64,000 nucleotides of DNA from Devosia enhydra (GCF_900119845.1 NZ_FPKU01000001.1:1707528-1771527), one strand, 5' to 3'. Positions 7,879 through 16,787 are shown, counted from the first letter of the stretch. Program-made: numbers and translations. The notes: generated by a model not told the origin, from the sequence alone.

Positions 7879-8619
7879 ATGAGTGAAAGAACCATCTGGG
7901 CAGCCACCGACGTGGGCCACGTTCGGCGTGCCAATGAAGATAGCTTCGCGGCGCCTGGCTGCCTCGTGAGCGGTCGCCCACGGGCGCAATGGCAGGGGAC
8001 CATCTCCTCTTCAGAAGGGTGGGCGGTCATCGCTGACGGAATGGGCGGGCATGACGCTGGCGATGTTGCGAGTCGGGCGGTTGTTGAGACGATAAGCCGA
8101 ATACCTCAGATGCTCGCCACTGAAGCCAGCATTGAGGAGGTGTTTAACCAGGCCAACGCCTCGATATATGAGCTGATTGCCTCTGGCGCCGGCCAATCTG
8201 GCATGGGCAGCACAGCGGTCGGGTTTTGTGTGACACCCGATGTCGCTCTCGGCTTTAACATCGGGGATAGTCGCCTATACGTTTTGCGGAGTGGTGAGCT
8301 CGTGCAACTGAGCGTCGATCACACATTCGATCAGGGCGCGAAACGAAGTCACGCTCTTACCCGAAGTCACGCTCTTACCCAGTGTATAGGCGGAGTGCTC
8401 GAGCCCATTCCGCTCTTCCCACATGTCGCCCGCTGGCGCCTGAAACCGGACGACATCATCCTTCTCTGCTCCGACGGCCTCACTGACATGGTTACTGATC
8501 GCGCCATCACCAGAGCCCTCGAAGCTGGCCCTTCGCATCCTGCCTGTCACCTGGTCGATGCTGCCCTGGCCGCAGGCGGGCGCGATAACGTGACAGTGGT
8601 GGTAGTCAGTCGGAGATGA
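7879..8619 (+). CDS. PP2C-family serine/threonine phosphatase
   Basis: A soluble PPM/PP2C phosphatase of 246 residues. The family motifs are in order and intact: VRRANEDSF near the N-terminus, ADGMGGHDAG, GSTAVG, NIGDSRLYVL, SVDHT, LCSDGLTDMV and GGRDNVTVVVV at the C-terminus, so all metal-binding aspartates appear present. It lies 117 bases after the MBL gene on the same strand. No kinase partner is seen nearby, which is unusual because such phosphatases often sit with a Ser/Thr kinase. A perfect in-frame 18-base tandem duplication at 8344-8379 inserts an extra RSHALT hexapeptide between the VDHT and QCIGG segments, a loop near the active site. Confidence 0.9.
   Translation: MSERTIWAATDVGHVRRANEDSFAAPGCLVSGRPRAQWQGTISSSEGWAVIADGMGGHDAGDVASRAVVETISRIPQMLATEASIEEVFNQANASIYELIASGAGQSGMGSTAVGFCVTPDVALGFNIGDSRLYVLRSGELVQLSVDHTFDQGAKRSHALTRSHALTQCIGGVLEPIPLFPHVARWRLKPDDIILLCSDGLTDMVTDRAITRALEAGPSHPACHLVDAALAAGGRDNVTVVVVSRR
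8344..8379 (+). repeat. Perfect in-frame 18-base tandem duplication within the PP2C gene
   Basis: Two abutting identical copies of CGAAGTCACGCTCTTACC encode RSHALT twice. The duplication keeps the frame. Its perfection suggests that it is recent. Related phosphatases as I recall them have a single copy in this position. Confidence 0.85.
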
Positions 8620-8791
8620 CAGCTGAGCCAGTCTCCTCAACTCGACGACGTCTTGGACAAACTGGGAACAAGGGCAGTGTCAGGCGCAATTGACGCTGCG
8701 AGGCGGCAAGGCTTATATCTGAAAGCCTGACGCACTATTATTCAGGTGGGCGATGATAGGAACATTTTTCGTTACTTATGGGGGAGGTGTC

Positions 8792-9202
8792 ATGAAAATG
8801 ATCGGGCGCTTTCTGCTGCTGAGCCTTTCAATAAGTTCGCAGGTTAGCGCTCAATCACTGATAACACGCGCTCCAGAACGCGGGCTGATCGATAGCTATA
8901 TAGCGCAAATAAACTATCACGACCTCTTCAATTCTTCTGGGGTCAGACTGACCGAGCCTGCGGCCATCATCCGTCAGGATCGCGCCAATTACCACCGCTT
9001 TGGCCGACGAGATCCGCTAGACGAAGGAGATACATTTTTTGCGGACGCTGGAAATCGCCAAGCGCTCGAGACAATGCTTCTTAACGGCGAGATTTCATTG
9101 GACGCTGCCCATTCGATAATTGATGGTGGAGCAGTCATTCAAGTGGAAATCTATGGCCGCGGTCCGCGTGGCGACTGGGTTGAGGTAACCGTCCTGAATT
9201 AG
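8792..9202 (+). CDS. Secreted protein of unknown function
   Basis: A protein of 136 residues with a clear signal peptide (about residues 1-21, hydrophobic core FLLLSLSIS, cleavage near VSA-QS). The ATG at 8792 was chosen because a very strong GGGGGAGG lies seven bases upstream; an earlier ATG at 8753 would precede the signal peptide. The mature part contains a conserved-looking QDRANYHRFG segment followed by DEGDTFF and NR, which resembles a small family of alphaproteobacterial periplasmic proteins without known function. No cysteine is present in the mature part. It may be cotranscribed with nothing; the next genes are distant. Confidence 0.75.
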   Translation: MKMIGRFLLLSLSISSQVSAQSLITRAPERGLIDSYIAQINYHDLFNSSGVRLTEPAAIIRQDRANYHRFGRRDPLDEGDTFFADAGNRQALETMLLNGEISLDAAHSIIDGGAVIQVEIYGRGPRGDWVEVTVLN

Positions 9203-9737
9203 GTCGGTCGGAACCTTTGCGCGCGAGGACAACTCAGGCTGAGCCCAACTGTCCCGAGGACGCGATGGGCGCGTGGGTTGGAGCGACACTGTCTAACCGA
9301 CAGTCGGGATTTAGGCTCATGCGCTGAGCCATAGGAACGTTCGTAGTCAGCGATACCTTTGGCCGGAATGTGAACCGACGTAGTCATGCGAATCTGAAGC
9401 GTCCCAAGTTTACCGGAGGCTCCAATTTCTGAGAATGGGCCGACGGCGCGCAGAGGAGCTCCTCATTGAGATCGTCCGTGCTCGTGCGGCCTTGGTCTCT
9501 ATGGCTCGCGAGATCTGGCATCAGGCGTGGCGGGAGGGGATAGAGGTGACCGAGCGCACCATCGGGCGCCCCATACCGACGATGGGATAGCGGACATAAG
9601 ATGCGCACCATCTCGCCGCTACACTTTAATGCTGATGGGAATCGGCGGTCGGGGGGATTGGCGGTATCGGTCCTCCGCTACCACCTTACCCCAGACAAAT
9701 CCTCCAAAGCTCGACGAACCGAACGAGACCTTCGGAT
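9203..9737. other. Intergenic stretch with one IS-end-like sequence
   Basis: No gene is supported in these 535 bases. At 9394-9432 there is a sequence resembling one at 10953-10991, discussed separately as a possible IS terminal repeat. The remainder contains only short overlapping open frames. The right side is the 3' flank of the NicX-like gene. Confidence 0.45.
9394..9432. repeat. IS-end-like direct repeat, left copy
   Basis: The segment beginning TGAAGCGTCCC and continuing GTTTACCGGAGGCT matches the segment at 10953-10991 at about 31 of 39 positions in the same orientation. The sequence type resembles terminal repeats of IS3-family elements as I remember them (a GGGTTT-x-CCGG core). The two copies flank the NicX-like gene. 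Confidence 0.45.
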
Positions 9738-10760
9738 TTACGTGCCAACCGCTCGCCCATCGGTTACAACGGGCGTTCCGTCGAGGCGAAGCGTTGCGCC
9801 GCGCAGGCATAGGCCGAGATGGGCGCGGCTGCGGTTTTGGCCGCCGAACGCTACGTCGTCATTGCTTCCGAACTGGATCTGCACGGTGCCAGCAAAACTC
9901 TCGATATCGGCGCCGCCACCGCCGGTGTCGGGCGTCTGGACGAGGGGCTGCGTCCAGCGCGCACGGGGGTCGATCCCCCACGCCATGTGGCCCGCAGCCC
10001 AGGCGGCGTCGTCACCCGCCGTCGAGAGGGCCTCGCGCAGCAGGAACGCGTCCAGCCCGCCCTCGATGGCGGCGATCCGGCCCGCTTTCAGACGGATACG
10101 CACAGGCGCTTCGACAAATCGCGCGAGATGGAACAGGCAGTCGCCGACGTCGAGAACGATCGTTCCTTCGGCACTCCCCTCGATCTGCGCGGCCTGCACA
10201 GAGCCCAATCCCCAGAAGTCGAGGTGCCCGGCAACGTCTGCGGCACCATAGGCGGCGAGGCCACGGCGGCCGCTCTTGTCCATGGTGACGTCGGTTCCGG
10301 CCGGCGAGGTGATGTGGATGCGCGATGATGCCTCGAGCAGCGCCGCGCCGGCAAGCGCCCTGTCGCGCACGCTTGTGTCAAAACGCAGCCGGTCGAGCAC
10401 GTGCGGCGGCTCCATGCAGCACAAAACCCGCGCGCCGCGCGCCAGGGCTTTGCCGATCTCGGGACGATAATGCAGGGTATGCGAGGTCATGTAGACGACG
10501 AGGTCCGCCGCCGCGCAGATGGCGTCGAGGGCGGCAGCATCGGGGGGCGTGTTCCAGCCGAATGTGACCTGAACCGCCCTTGCGCCCAGCGCGCTCGCCG
10601 CCGCGCTGCAGGCCGCGCTATAGGCTGGCATCCAGGCCGTATCGGTGATGCCGACGCAAAGCTCGCCCTCGGCCAGCGCGCATGCGGCAAGCTGATGACG
10701 AAACAGCGCCGTCAGATCAGCGGCAAAGCCCGGCCCGTCATAGGTTCTCGCATAGGCCAT
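9738..10760 (-). CDS. NicX-like (2,5-dihydroxypyridine dioxygenase / M29-like fold) metalloenzyme
   Basis: A protein of 340 residues resembling the 2,5-dihydroxypyridine 5,6-dioxygenase (NicX) family, whose fold is shared with M29 aminopeptidases. Features that fit are the N-terminal LFRHQLAACAL helix, the ITSPAGTDVTM segment near 150-160, DVGDCLFHL near 204, and GHMAWGIDPRARW at 257-269, where H258 and D264 fall in the conserved metal-binding region. The later motif that in NicX reads H-x-D appears here as AHLGL (H314, G316), so one iron ligand may be lost. The ATG at 10760 was chosen as the first start before the conserved N-terminus; the longer open frame is not family-like. It is a lone gene without other pyridine catabolism genes, so its substrate is uncertain. 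Confidence 0.7.
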   Translation of the reverse strand: MAYARTYDGPGFAADLTALFRHQLAACALAEGELCVGITDTAWMPAYSAACSAAASALGARAVQVTFGWNTPPDAAALDAICAAADLVVYMTSHTLHYRPEIGKALARGARVLCCMEPPHVLDRLRFDTSVRDRALAGAALLEASSRIHITSPAGTDVTMDKSGRRGLAAYGAADVAGHLDFWGLGSVQAAQIEGSAEGTIVLDVGDCLFHLARFVEAPVRIRLKAGRIAAIEGGLDAFLLREALSTAGDDAAWAAGHMAWGIDPRARWTQPLVQTPDTGGGGADIESFAGTVQIQFGSNDDVAFGGQNRSRAHLGLCLRGATLRLDGTPVVTDGRAVGT

Positions 10761-11208
10761 CAGCGAGCCCCGTGCGTGAGCAGGGTGGTGGCGGCGAATG
10801 CCACTCCGGCCTGTGGACTGTCGTGAAGAAAAAAAACGGTTCCGACGACAAGCGTGCGCGCGAGACTTTGGTTCTCGACGGCAAGTAATGACATGGCCGG
10901 CCCCGATGTGCTGGTTCAACTGGTTTTCAGGCTACACCGTCCCCATGCGCCAGGTGAAGCGTCCCGGGTTTGCCGGCGGCTGCTATTTCCGGGAAAGAGC
11001 GCCGGCCTCCGCTGCTCAGCAAGCCCCGTCAACGACCCCCGTCGGACGTCGAAGGCAAGCACCGAGGCTTGCGTTCATCTGCGGTTCATGGAGCCAGACC
11101 GATGAGTGTCATCCCGGTAACCGGAAGCGCTTTCCATCGCATTGACGATGAGCGGGTCCGAGGGGGAAACCTCCGGGTGTATAAAACTGTCTTGGGGAAC
11201 TACGAATA
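10761..11208. other. Divergent intergenic region with right IS-end-like copy
   Basis: About 450 bases between the NicX-like gene (minus) and the small secreted protein (plus). It contains the right IS-end-like repeat at 10953-10991. Both promoters should be here, but I could not assign boxes. Short open frames in it lack any support. Confidence 0.4.
10953..10991. repeat. IS-end-like direct repeat, right copy
   Basis: Begins TGAAGCGTCCC and continues GGGTTTGCCGGCGGCT, about 80 percent identical to 9394-9432 in the same direction. It may be one terminal repeat of a lost IS3-type element. No transposase is left between or beside the copies. Confidence 0.45.
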
Positions 11209-11535
11209 ATGACTAAGCCTTTTGCAAACAGCCGCAGTAAAGCGGCGGTTCTCGTCTGCTCACTCATCATGCTGATGGCTGGACTTCAGCCCCTTCAGGC
11301 ATCCAGCGATGGCGCCTGGGCAGAGTTCGAGCAGGACGTCCAGCAGGCCTGCCTGAGCGCAGCGCTCGGCACCCTTGCCGTCACCAGCATCCAGGTGGAC
11401 CCGTATGGCTCCGAATCCTATGGCTTTGCGCTGATGGTCGGTCTTGAGGCGGGAACCGCGAACGAGCGCCAGGTCGTGTGTGCCTACGACAAGGCCTCCC
11501 AGAATGCGGAAATCAGCGGCCTCTTCGAGCGCTGA
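11209..11535 (+). CDS. Small secreted protein of unknown function
   Basis: A protein of 108 residues with an N-terminal signal sequence (hydrophobic stretch AAVLVCSLIMLMAGL, likely cleavage after LQA-SS at about residue 32). The mature part has two cysteines (QQACLSAA and QVVCAYD), which could form a disulfide in the periplasm. A YGSESYGFALM segment between them looks like a conserved beta strand. I do not know a named family. It lies 121 bases upstream of the giant fibro-slime protein on the same strand, and the two may share a promoter. Confidence 0.7.
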   Translation: MTKPFANSRSKAAVLVCSLIMLMAGLQPLQASSDGAWAEFEQDVQQACLSAALGTLAVTSIQVDPYGSESYGFALMVGLEAGTANERQVVCAYDKASQNAEISGLFER

Positions 11536-11656
11536 TCCAACACCAGACAAGCAGCAGCTTTCAGCCGGGCAGCCAGCGGGCCGCGAGGCAATCCCGGCCG
11601 CGCGGATCTGCGCTGGCGCGTCCCTATCGCTGATGGCTGCAGGCCAGGAGATTTTT

Positions 11657-14600
11657 GTGCGTCATTTGAAACACTTTGGGCGCGGTATCGTGCTCTCCGG
11701 ATTGGCTTTGGGGCTCATGGTGAGTTCCGCCTCCGCCCAGCAGGTCATGCAGGGGCGGATCTGGGACTTTTCCAGCTCGCACCCGGACTTCGAGACCGGC
11801 AGGGGCGGCGCGGTCATGCCGGGTCAGGTCGAACAGCAATTGGGGCCCGACGGCAAGCCGGTCTGGGCGGGGCCGAGCAACGAGGCCTTCTCGTCAAAGG
11901 AAAACTTCGACCAGTGGTACCGCGACGTGCCCGGCGTCAACATGTCGAAGCCCTATGCCCTCGAGCTGGTGGAAACGCCCGCAGGCTCGGCCAGCTATGC
12001 CATCGAGCGCTACGACTTCTTCCCCATCGACAACGAGCTGCTCGGCAACGAGGACGGCCGGTTCCTCGACACCAGGGACCAGCCGCGCAACTTCCACTAC
12101 ACCATGCAGCTCGCCGGTGAGTTCAGCTTCCAGAACGACACCGACCACTTCACCTTTATCGGCGATGATGACCTGTGGGTGTTCTTCGGCGGCCGGCTGG
12201 GGATCGACCTGGGGGGCACGCACCGGGCGGAAACGGCGACGATCACCGGCGCGCAGCTGCGCGAGCTGGGGCTGAGCCCGGGTGAGAGCTACCCGATCGA
12301 CATCTTCTTTGCTGAGCGCCAGTCGCGGGGATCGAACTTCGTCATCCAGACGAGCTTTGACATCCAGCCTCCGGTGCCCGAGCGCCTGCCTGTCGGCGAT
12401 GAAACGCAGCAGGTGATGCCGCTCCAGCCGGGTACAGAACTGGTGCGCGGCCAACGCTACTGGTCGCCTTCGGGCGAGCATTTCCTGACCCTCAACCCCG
12501 ATGGCAACCTCGTCGTGGCGCGGGCCGATGGCGGCTATGTCTGGGGCTTCGATACGCAGGGCGTCGATTTCCCGCGCGTCGGAACGGTCATCTTCCAGGA
12601 GGACGGCAATCTCGCCGCCTATGCCGCGGACGGCAGCTACATCTGGTCGGCGCTGACGGAGAACCCCGATCCCGCCGCCCGGCTGGTGCTCCAGCCCAAT
12701 GGTGCGCTGCAGCTCGCCACCCCCGACCGCGTGCTGTGGACCAGCATCCCCTACGATCCTGCAGCCGCAGTGGCGGCGCCTGCCGCCGATCTGCTGCCGC
12801 AGACCAATACCGGGCCGATCGAGCTCGCCTGGGCCGGCGAAGACGCGGAGATCGTGCGGGGAACGCCCGTCGAATTCGTCAGCAGCGACGGCACCGCCGC
12901 TGTCGGCAGTCGCACCGTCTTCATCCTCCGCAATGAGGCCACCGGCCAGGCCACCCTCGTCCCGGTGAATGGCGACGAAGAGGCGACCCGCACGATCGTC
13001 GAACTCGCACCGGGCACGTACTCGGTCGAAAGCCCGGCGCCATCGGTTGGCCAGTTCTCCACCTTCAGCGTCTCCAACGTCAGCGCCACCCAGATCACTG
13101 TGCCCGAAGTCGATATCGCCTGGGACCCGGTCGTTTCGGTGTCGTTCAGCATCGAGACGCAGCGTGTTGCCGTAGCGATGGTGGTGCGGCAGATCACGGC
13201 CAACAGCGTCAGCCTCGAATGGGGTCCGCTGCCCGACGTCGAGGTGGCTGAGTACATCCTGGTGCGGACGGACGGGAAGACTCCGGCCGACAATCCGGGT
13301 GCCGGCACGCCGGTGCTGCTCGCGTCTCCGACGGCGACAGCGGTCTCAGCCGAGGGGCTGGCGCCGGCCAGCGAATATACCTTCACCCTGTTCTCCACAG
13401 CGATTAGCGGTGAGGTCCTGCCGGTCCGCACCTTCACGACGGTCACGGCCAATCCGGGCGCTCAGGAAGCGGCATATGCCGTGGCGGCCAATACCATCCT
13501 GCCCACCGATTTCGCGGCCCTCGAGGCGCAGCGTGTCGGTGAGAACTGGGTGCGCGTGCGGCTCGACCCGGCCAGCCTTGAGCGCGGCAGCAGCAGCGAA
13601 ATGGCCGGCCTCACCGAGGCGGCGACATCGGGTGGCGGTTGTGTCGTGGGCACGCCGTTCCTCGCGACCACCGACGTCGCCGGCGACAACAGCTTCTATG
13701 GCGTCATCGATGTATGCGAGGCCAGTGATGCGGGCGTATCGACGGCGATCGTAAATACCGATGTGCCGCTGAGCGCGGTGTTCAACTACTTCTATGCCAG
13801 CTCTGAAAACGAGATGATCTGCTACGATCCGACGACGGGTAACCCGCTCGATCCGAACGATCCGCAGTGCATCGGCATGCTGGCCGAAGCCGGTGACGAC
13901 GCCTCCCCGGTCTATGAGGATGTGCCGCGCACCGCGGTCGAACTCGGCACCGGCGAGGTCCAGGTGACGCTCAGCTGGCAGAGTGGCGACGACCTCGACC
14001 TGCGGGTCACCGATCCCGGCAACGCCGTCGTCAACTGGTCGACCCCCATGGCCCCCAGTGGCGGCCTTCTCGACGTCGATGATCGCGGCGGCGATTGCGG
14101 CGTGACGAGCGACCGCGTCGAGAATGTCTACTGGCAGAGTGAACCGCCGGCCGGCACCTATCTGGTGGAGGTCTGGAACCACAAGGCCTGTCTGACGGAA
14201 ACCCCGGTCGAGGCGCGTGTCCAGGTCCGCATGGGCGGCGAACTGATCATCGACCAGCCCATCGTCGTCGGGCAGGACGCACCGATCGCGTTCGACGTGG
14301 TCGAAGTGGGTCGGCAGTCGAGCCTCATGCGGCCCGGGTCCGGCCGCCATGGGCTGCCCGAGCCTGTTGCCGGAGCTGACGTCGCGCCGTGGAAGTTCGC
14401 CCTCAAACCGGGCGACAGCGTTGCGCCGTTCACCGACCTCCATAGCCGCATCCTCGTGGCTCAGGCCGGTGGCAGGGGGTCGAAGGCCGTCGACCTGATG
14501 GACAAGTGGTCGAAGGTGGATGATCTCCGCAAGTTCGACTTCAGCCCGATCTCCAACATGAAATGCGGCGGTCAGGCGGATGGCAAATTCAGCCTGGGGC

Positions 14601-15301
14601 CGACGTTCCGTCCCTTGTTCAAGCATGAGATCGAGCTCGAATCGGGACTGAAATGGGATGTCGAGGCCGGCATCCAGGCGGGCATCTTCCCGCTGGTCGA
14701 GTTCGGTGGCGAGTTCACCTGCGAACTCGACGTCGAAGGCAAGTCCTTCCAGCTGTTGATCAAGCCGATCCCGATCAACCTTGAGCTGAAGCCGGATCTG
14801 TCGGCGACGGCGACCGGTGGCGTGAAGCTCGAAGGACCGTCCCTGGCCGTCAGGCTGGGCGTTGCCAGCAAGGGCAAGATCACGGCCAAGACCGAATGGT
14901 GCAAGTGGATCATCCCGTGTGGGGTGAGGTTCAAGCTGGAGGACGAGTCCGTAAAGCTCATCAAGGACTTCAAGCGTGGTGAGGTGACGGCAATCGTGCA
15001 GGGCGGCCTGTCCTTCGGCATTGGCGCGCAGGCCAATATCGGCATCGGCAAAAAGAGTGCCCTGGCGACGCTGAAGGGTGGGTTCAGCTTCCGCATGTTC
15101 CCCATCGCGGCCGAGCTCAAGGGCGTCGCCGGCACGTCCAACTGCATCAAGGGCGCGCTTGGCGGGCGGCTCGCGGTCGACCTGCTGGCCGAGGCCTATA
15201 TCCTGAAGCTTGGCGGCGAGTTCCGCCAGGGCATCTACGACACCGACGTCGTCGCCTATCCCAGGGCGAAGTTCGAAATCGGCAAGTGCCCCACGGACTG
15301 A
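11657..15301 (+). CDS. Giant secreted mosaic protein: fibro-slime, bulb-lectin, FN3 and YfaP-like domains
   Basis: A secreted protein of 1214 residues. The GTG at 11657 was chosen because AGGAG lies six bases before it and it opens into a signal peptide ending SSASA-QQ at about residue 28. Domains in order: a fibro-slime/PA14-like domain at about 33-235 (RIWDF start, then DTDHFTFIGDDDLWVFFGG); a bulb-type lectin-like domain at about 262-365 (repeated LNPDGNLVV, EDGNLAAY and QPNGALQL strands); a fibronectin III domain at about 508-598; and a YfaP/DUF2135-like domain at about 768-878 (TLSWQSGDDLDLRVTDP). The last 260 residues, rich in beta strands with several cysteines (for example KTEWCKWIIPCGV), match nothing I know. 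Probably a surface or matrix protein binding glycans. A strong terminator follows. Confidence 0.85.
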   Translation: MRHLKHFGRGIVLSGLALGLMVSSASAQQVMQGRIWDFSSSHPDFETGRGGAVMPGQVEQQLGPDGKPVWAGPSNEAFSSKENFDQWYRDVPGVNMSKPYALELVETPAGSASYAIERYDFFPIDNELLGNEDGRFLDTRDQPRNFHYTMQLAGEFSFQNDTDHFTFIGDDDLWVFFGGRLGIDLGGTHRAETATITGAQLRELGLSPGESYPIDIFFAERQSRGSNFVIQTSFDIQPPVPERLPVGDETQQVMPLQPGTELVRGQRYWSPSGEHFLTLNPDGNLVVARADGGYVWGFDTQGVDFPRVGTVIFQEDGNLAAYAADGSYIWSALTENPDPAARLVLQPNGALQLATPDRVLWTSIPYDPAAAVAAPAADLLPQTNTGPIELAWAGEDAEIVRGTPVEFVSSDGTAAVGSRTVFILRNEATGQATLVPVNGDEEATRTIVELAPGTYSVESPAPSVGQFSTFSVSNVSATQITVPEVDIAWDPVVSVSFSIETQRVAVAMVVRQITANSVSLEWGPLPDVEVAEYILVRTDGKTPADNPGAGTPVLLASPTATAVSAEGLAPASEYTFTLFSTAISGEVLPVRTFTTVTANPGAQEAAYAVAANTILPTDFAALEAQRVGENWVRVRLDPASLERGSSSEMAGLTEAATSGGGCVVGTPFLATTDVAGDNSFYGVIDVCEASDAGVSTAIVNTDVPLSAVFNYFYASSENEMICYDPTTGNPLDPNDPQCIGMLAEAGDDASPVYEDVPRTAVELGTGEVQVTLSWQSGDDLDLRVTDPGNAVVNWSTPMAPSGGLLDVDDRGGDCGVTSDRVENVYWQSEPPAGTYLVEVWNHKACLTETPVEARVQVRMGGELIIDQPIVVGQDAPIAFDVVEVGRQSSLMRPGSGRHGLPEPVAGADVAPWKFALKPGDSVAPFTDLHSRILVAQAGGRGSKAVDLMDKWSKVDDLRKFDFSPISNMKCGGQADGKFSLGPTFRPLFKHEIELESGLKWDVEAGIQAGIFPLVEFGGEFTCELDVEGKSFQLLIKPIPINLELKPDLSATATGGVKLEGPSLAVRLGVASKGKITAKTEWCKWIIPCGVRFKLEDESVKLIKDFKRGEVTAIVQGGLSFGIGAQANIGIGKKSALATLKGGFSFRMFPIAAELKGVAGTSNCIKGALGGRLAVDLLAEAYILKLGGEFRQGIYDTDVVAYPRAKFEIGKCPTD

Positions 15302-15389
15302 GAGGCCCTGCCTTAGCCTGACGCGTTTCCGGACGCAGTGGATCCCGGTTCACGATCCGGAAACGCAACACCGCAAAGACCAGTCCTCC

Positions 15390-15424
15390 AACCCCTGCTC
15401 GCCTCTCGGAGAGCAGGGGTTTTG
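15390..15424 (+). terminator. Rho-independent terminator after the fibro-slime gene
   Basis: A perfect 11-bp stem (AACCCCTGCTC at 15390-15400 with GAGCAGGGGTT at 15411-15421) with a 10-base loop is followed by T residues on the plus strand. It lies 88 bases after the stop codon at 15301. Confidence 0.85.
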
Positions 15425-15499
15425 CTTATCGGCCGTGACCGGGGGGCGCGGCAAAGTTCCCCAACCAGCCGCTCCGCTGGGAAGTGCGATCTCTTCCGA

Positions 15500-16654
15500 T
15501 CACGCCGCCACCAGCGCGGCGGGCACGGCCTCGGCGATGAAACCGCCGCCCAGCACCTCGGCCTCCGGGCCGTCATCGGCGTAAAACACGCAGGCCTGGC
15601 CCGGCGCGATGCCGAATTCTCCGGCAAAGAGCGTCACCTCGACGCTGCCACCGGCGAGCGCCACCGCTCCCGGCTGTGGCGGGCGGGTGGAGCGCACCTT
15701 GACCTCGAGCGGCAGTCCGTTGCCCGAAGCCGCCTCGGCGATGGGTCGCTCGCCCAGCCAGTTGACGTCGCGCAGCCTGACGCGGCTCGTCAGCAGAGCC
15801 TCCTTGGGCCCCACCACCACGCGGCCCGCCTTGTGGTCGAGCTTGACCACATAGAGCGGCTCACCCGAAGCGATGCCGAGCCCGCGCCGCTGGCCCACGG
15901 TATAATTGACGATGCCCTCGTGCCGCCCGAGCACCCGGCCATCCAGATGCACGATTTCCCCGCCCTCATGGGCCTCGGGATGCATCTTGCGGATGACATC
16001 GGCATATTTGCCCTGCGGCACAAAGCAGATGTCCTGGCTGTCATGCTTGTCGGCGACCAGGAGGCCGAACTCCCGCGCCAGTTCACGTACGGCTTCCTTG
16101 CCCATGCCGCCGAGCGGAAAGCGCAGGAAATCGAGCTGCGCCTGGGTCGTGGCGAAGAGGAAATAGGTCTGGTCGCGCGCCGCATCGACGGGCCGATAAA
16201 GCCGACGCCGGCCATCGACCAGCCGGCTCTGCACGTAATGGCCCGTGGCCAGCACGTCCGCGCCGAGGTCCTGCGCCACTTCGAGCAGGTCGACGAATTT
16301 GACGCTCTGGTTACAGGCGATGCACGGCACCGGCGTCTCGCCCTGCCGGTAGGCATTGGCGAAGGGGGCGATCACCGCCTCGCGGAAGCGCTGCTCATAG
16401 TCGAGCACGTAATGGGGAATGCCGAGCTGGGCGGCGACGCGGCGCGCGTCGTGGATATCCTGGCCGGCGCAGCAGGCGCCCTTGCGATGCACGGCTTCGC
16501 CGTGATCGTAGAGCTGGAGGGTCACGCCCACCACGTCAAAACCCTCGCGGGCGAGAACGCCGGCGACGACCGAGGAGTCGACACCGCCAGACATGGCAAC
16601 CACCACGCGTGTTTCGGCGGGCGGCTTGGCGATATCAAGCGAATTGAGCATCAT
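15500..16654 (-). CDS. mnmA: tRNA-specific 2-thiouridylase MnmA
   Basis: This cytoplasmic enzyme of 384 residues adds sulfur to uridine 34 of tRNAs for Lys, Glu and Gln. The ATP-pyrophosphatase loop SGGVDSS is at about residues 20-26. The catalytic cysteine pair fits CIACNQ (about 116-121) and a later cysteine near the [14 protein letters not shown] region; the family C-terminal beta-barrel is present ([17 protein letters not shown] and APGQACVFY). The start is one of two adjacent ATGs (16654 or 16651); the upstream part of the longer open frame is not family-like. It is divergent from fliK and not part of the flagellar operon. Confidence 0.97.
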   Translation of the reverse strand: MMLNSLDIAKPPAETRVVVAMSGGVDSSVVAGVLAREGFDVVGVTLQLYDHGEAVHRKGACCAGQDIHDARRVAAQLGIPHYVLDYEQRFREAVIAPFANAYRQGETPVPCIACNQSVKFVDLLEVAQDLGADVLATGHYVQSRLVDGRRRLYRPVDAARDQTYFLFATTQAQLDFLRFPLGGMGKEAVRELAREFGLLVADKHDSQDICFVPQGKYADVIRKMHPEAHEGGEIVHLDGRVLGRHEGIVNYTVGQRRGLGIASGEPLYVVKLDHKAGRVVVGPKEALLTSRVRLRDVNWLGERPIAEAASGNGLPLEVKVRSTRPPQPGAVALAGGSVEVTLFAGEFGIAPGQACVFYADDGPEAEVLGGGFIAEAVPAALVAA

Positions 16655-16734
16655 CTTTGTGGGTCCGGTTGGGTTCAAGGGCCAGCGAACGGGCAGGCTT
16701 GTAGACCGCCCCAGGCCCCGGGGCAATCCGCAAA

Positions 16735-16787
16735 GGCGGCAGGGGAGCCCGGCAGAAACTGCCGGGCCTGAGGCCCAACCTGCCGCC
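16735..16787. repeat. Nested perfect inverted repeats between mnmA and fliK
   Basis: An outer 9-bp stem (GGCGGCAGG at 16735-16743 with CCTGCCGCC at 16779-16787) encloses an inner 9-bp hairpin (GCCCGGCAG at 16747-16755, AAA, CTGCCGGGC at 16759-16767). There is no T run on either side. It lies in the divergent gap between mnmA and fliK and would form a long cruciform or an mRNA leader structure. Confidence 0.7.

Noticed and set aside
13346-14626. Minus-strand open frame of 426 codons within the fibro-slime gene
   Set aside because: It is antisense to recognisable FN3 and YfaP-like domains and has the His/Arg/Gly-rich composition of a shadow frame.
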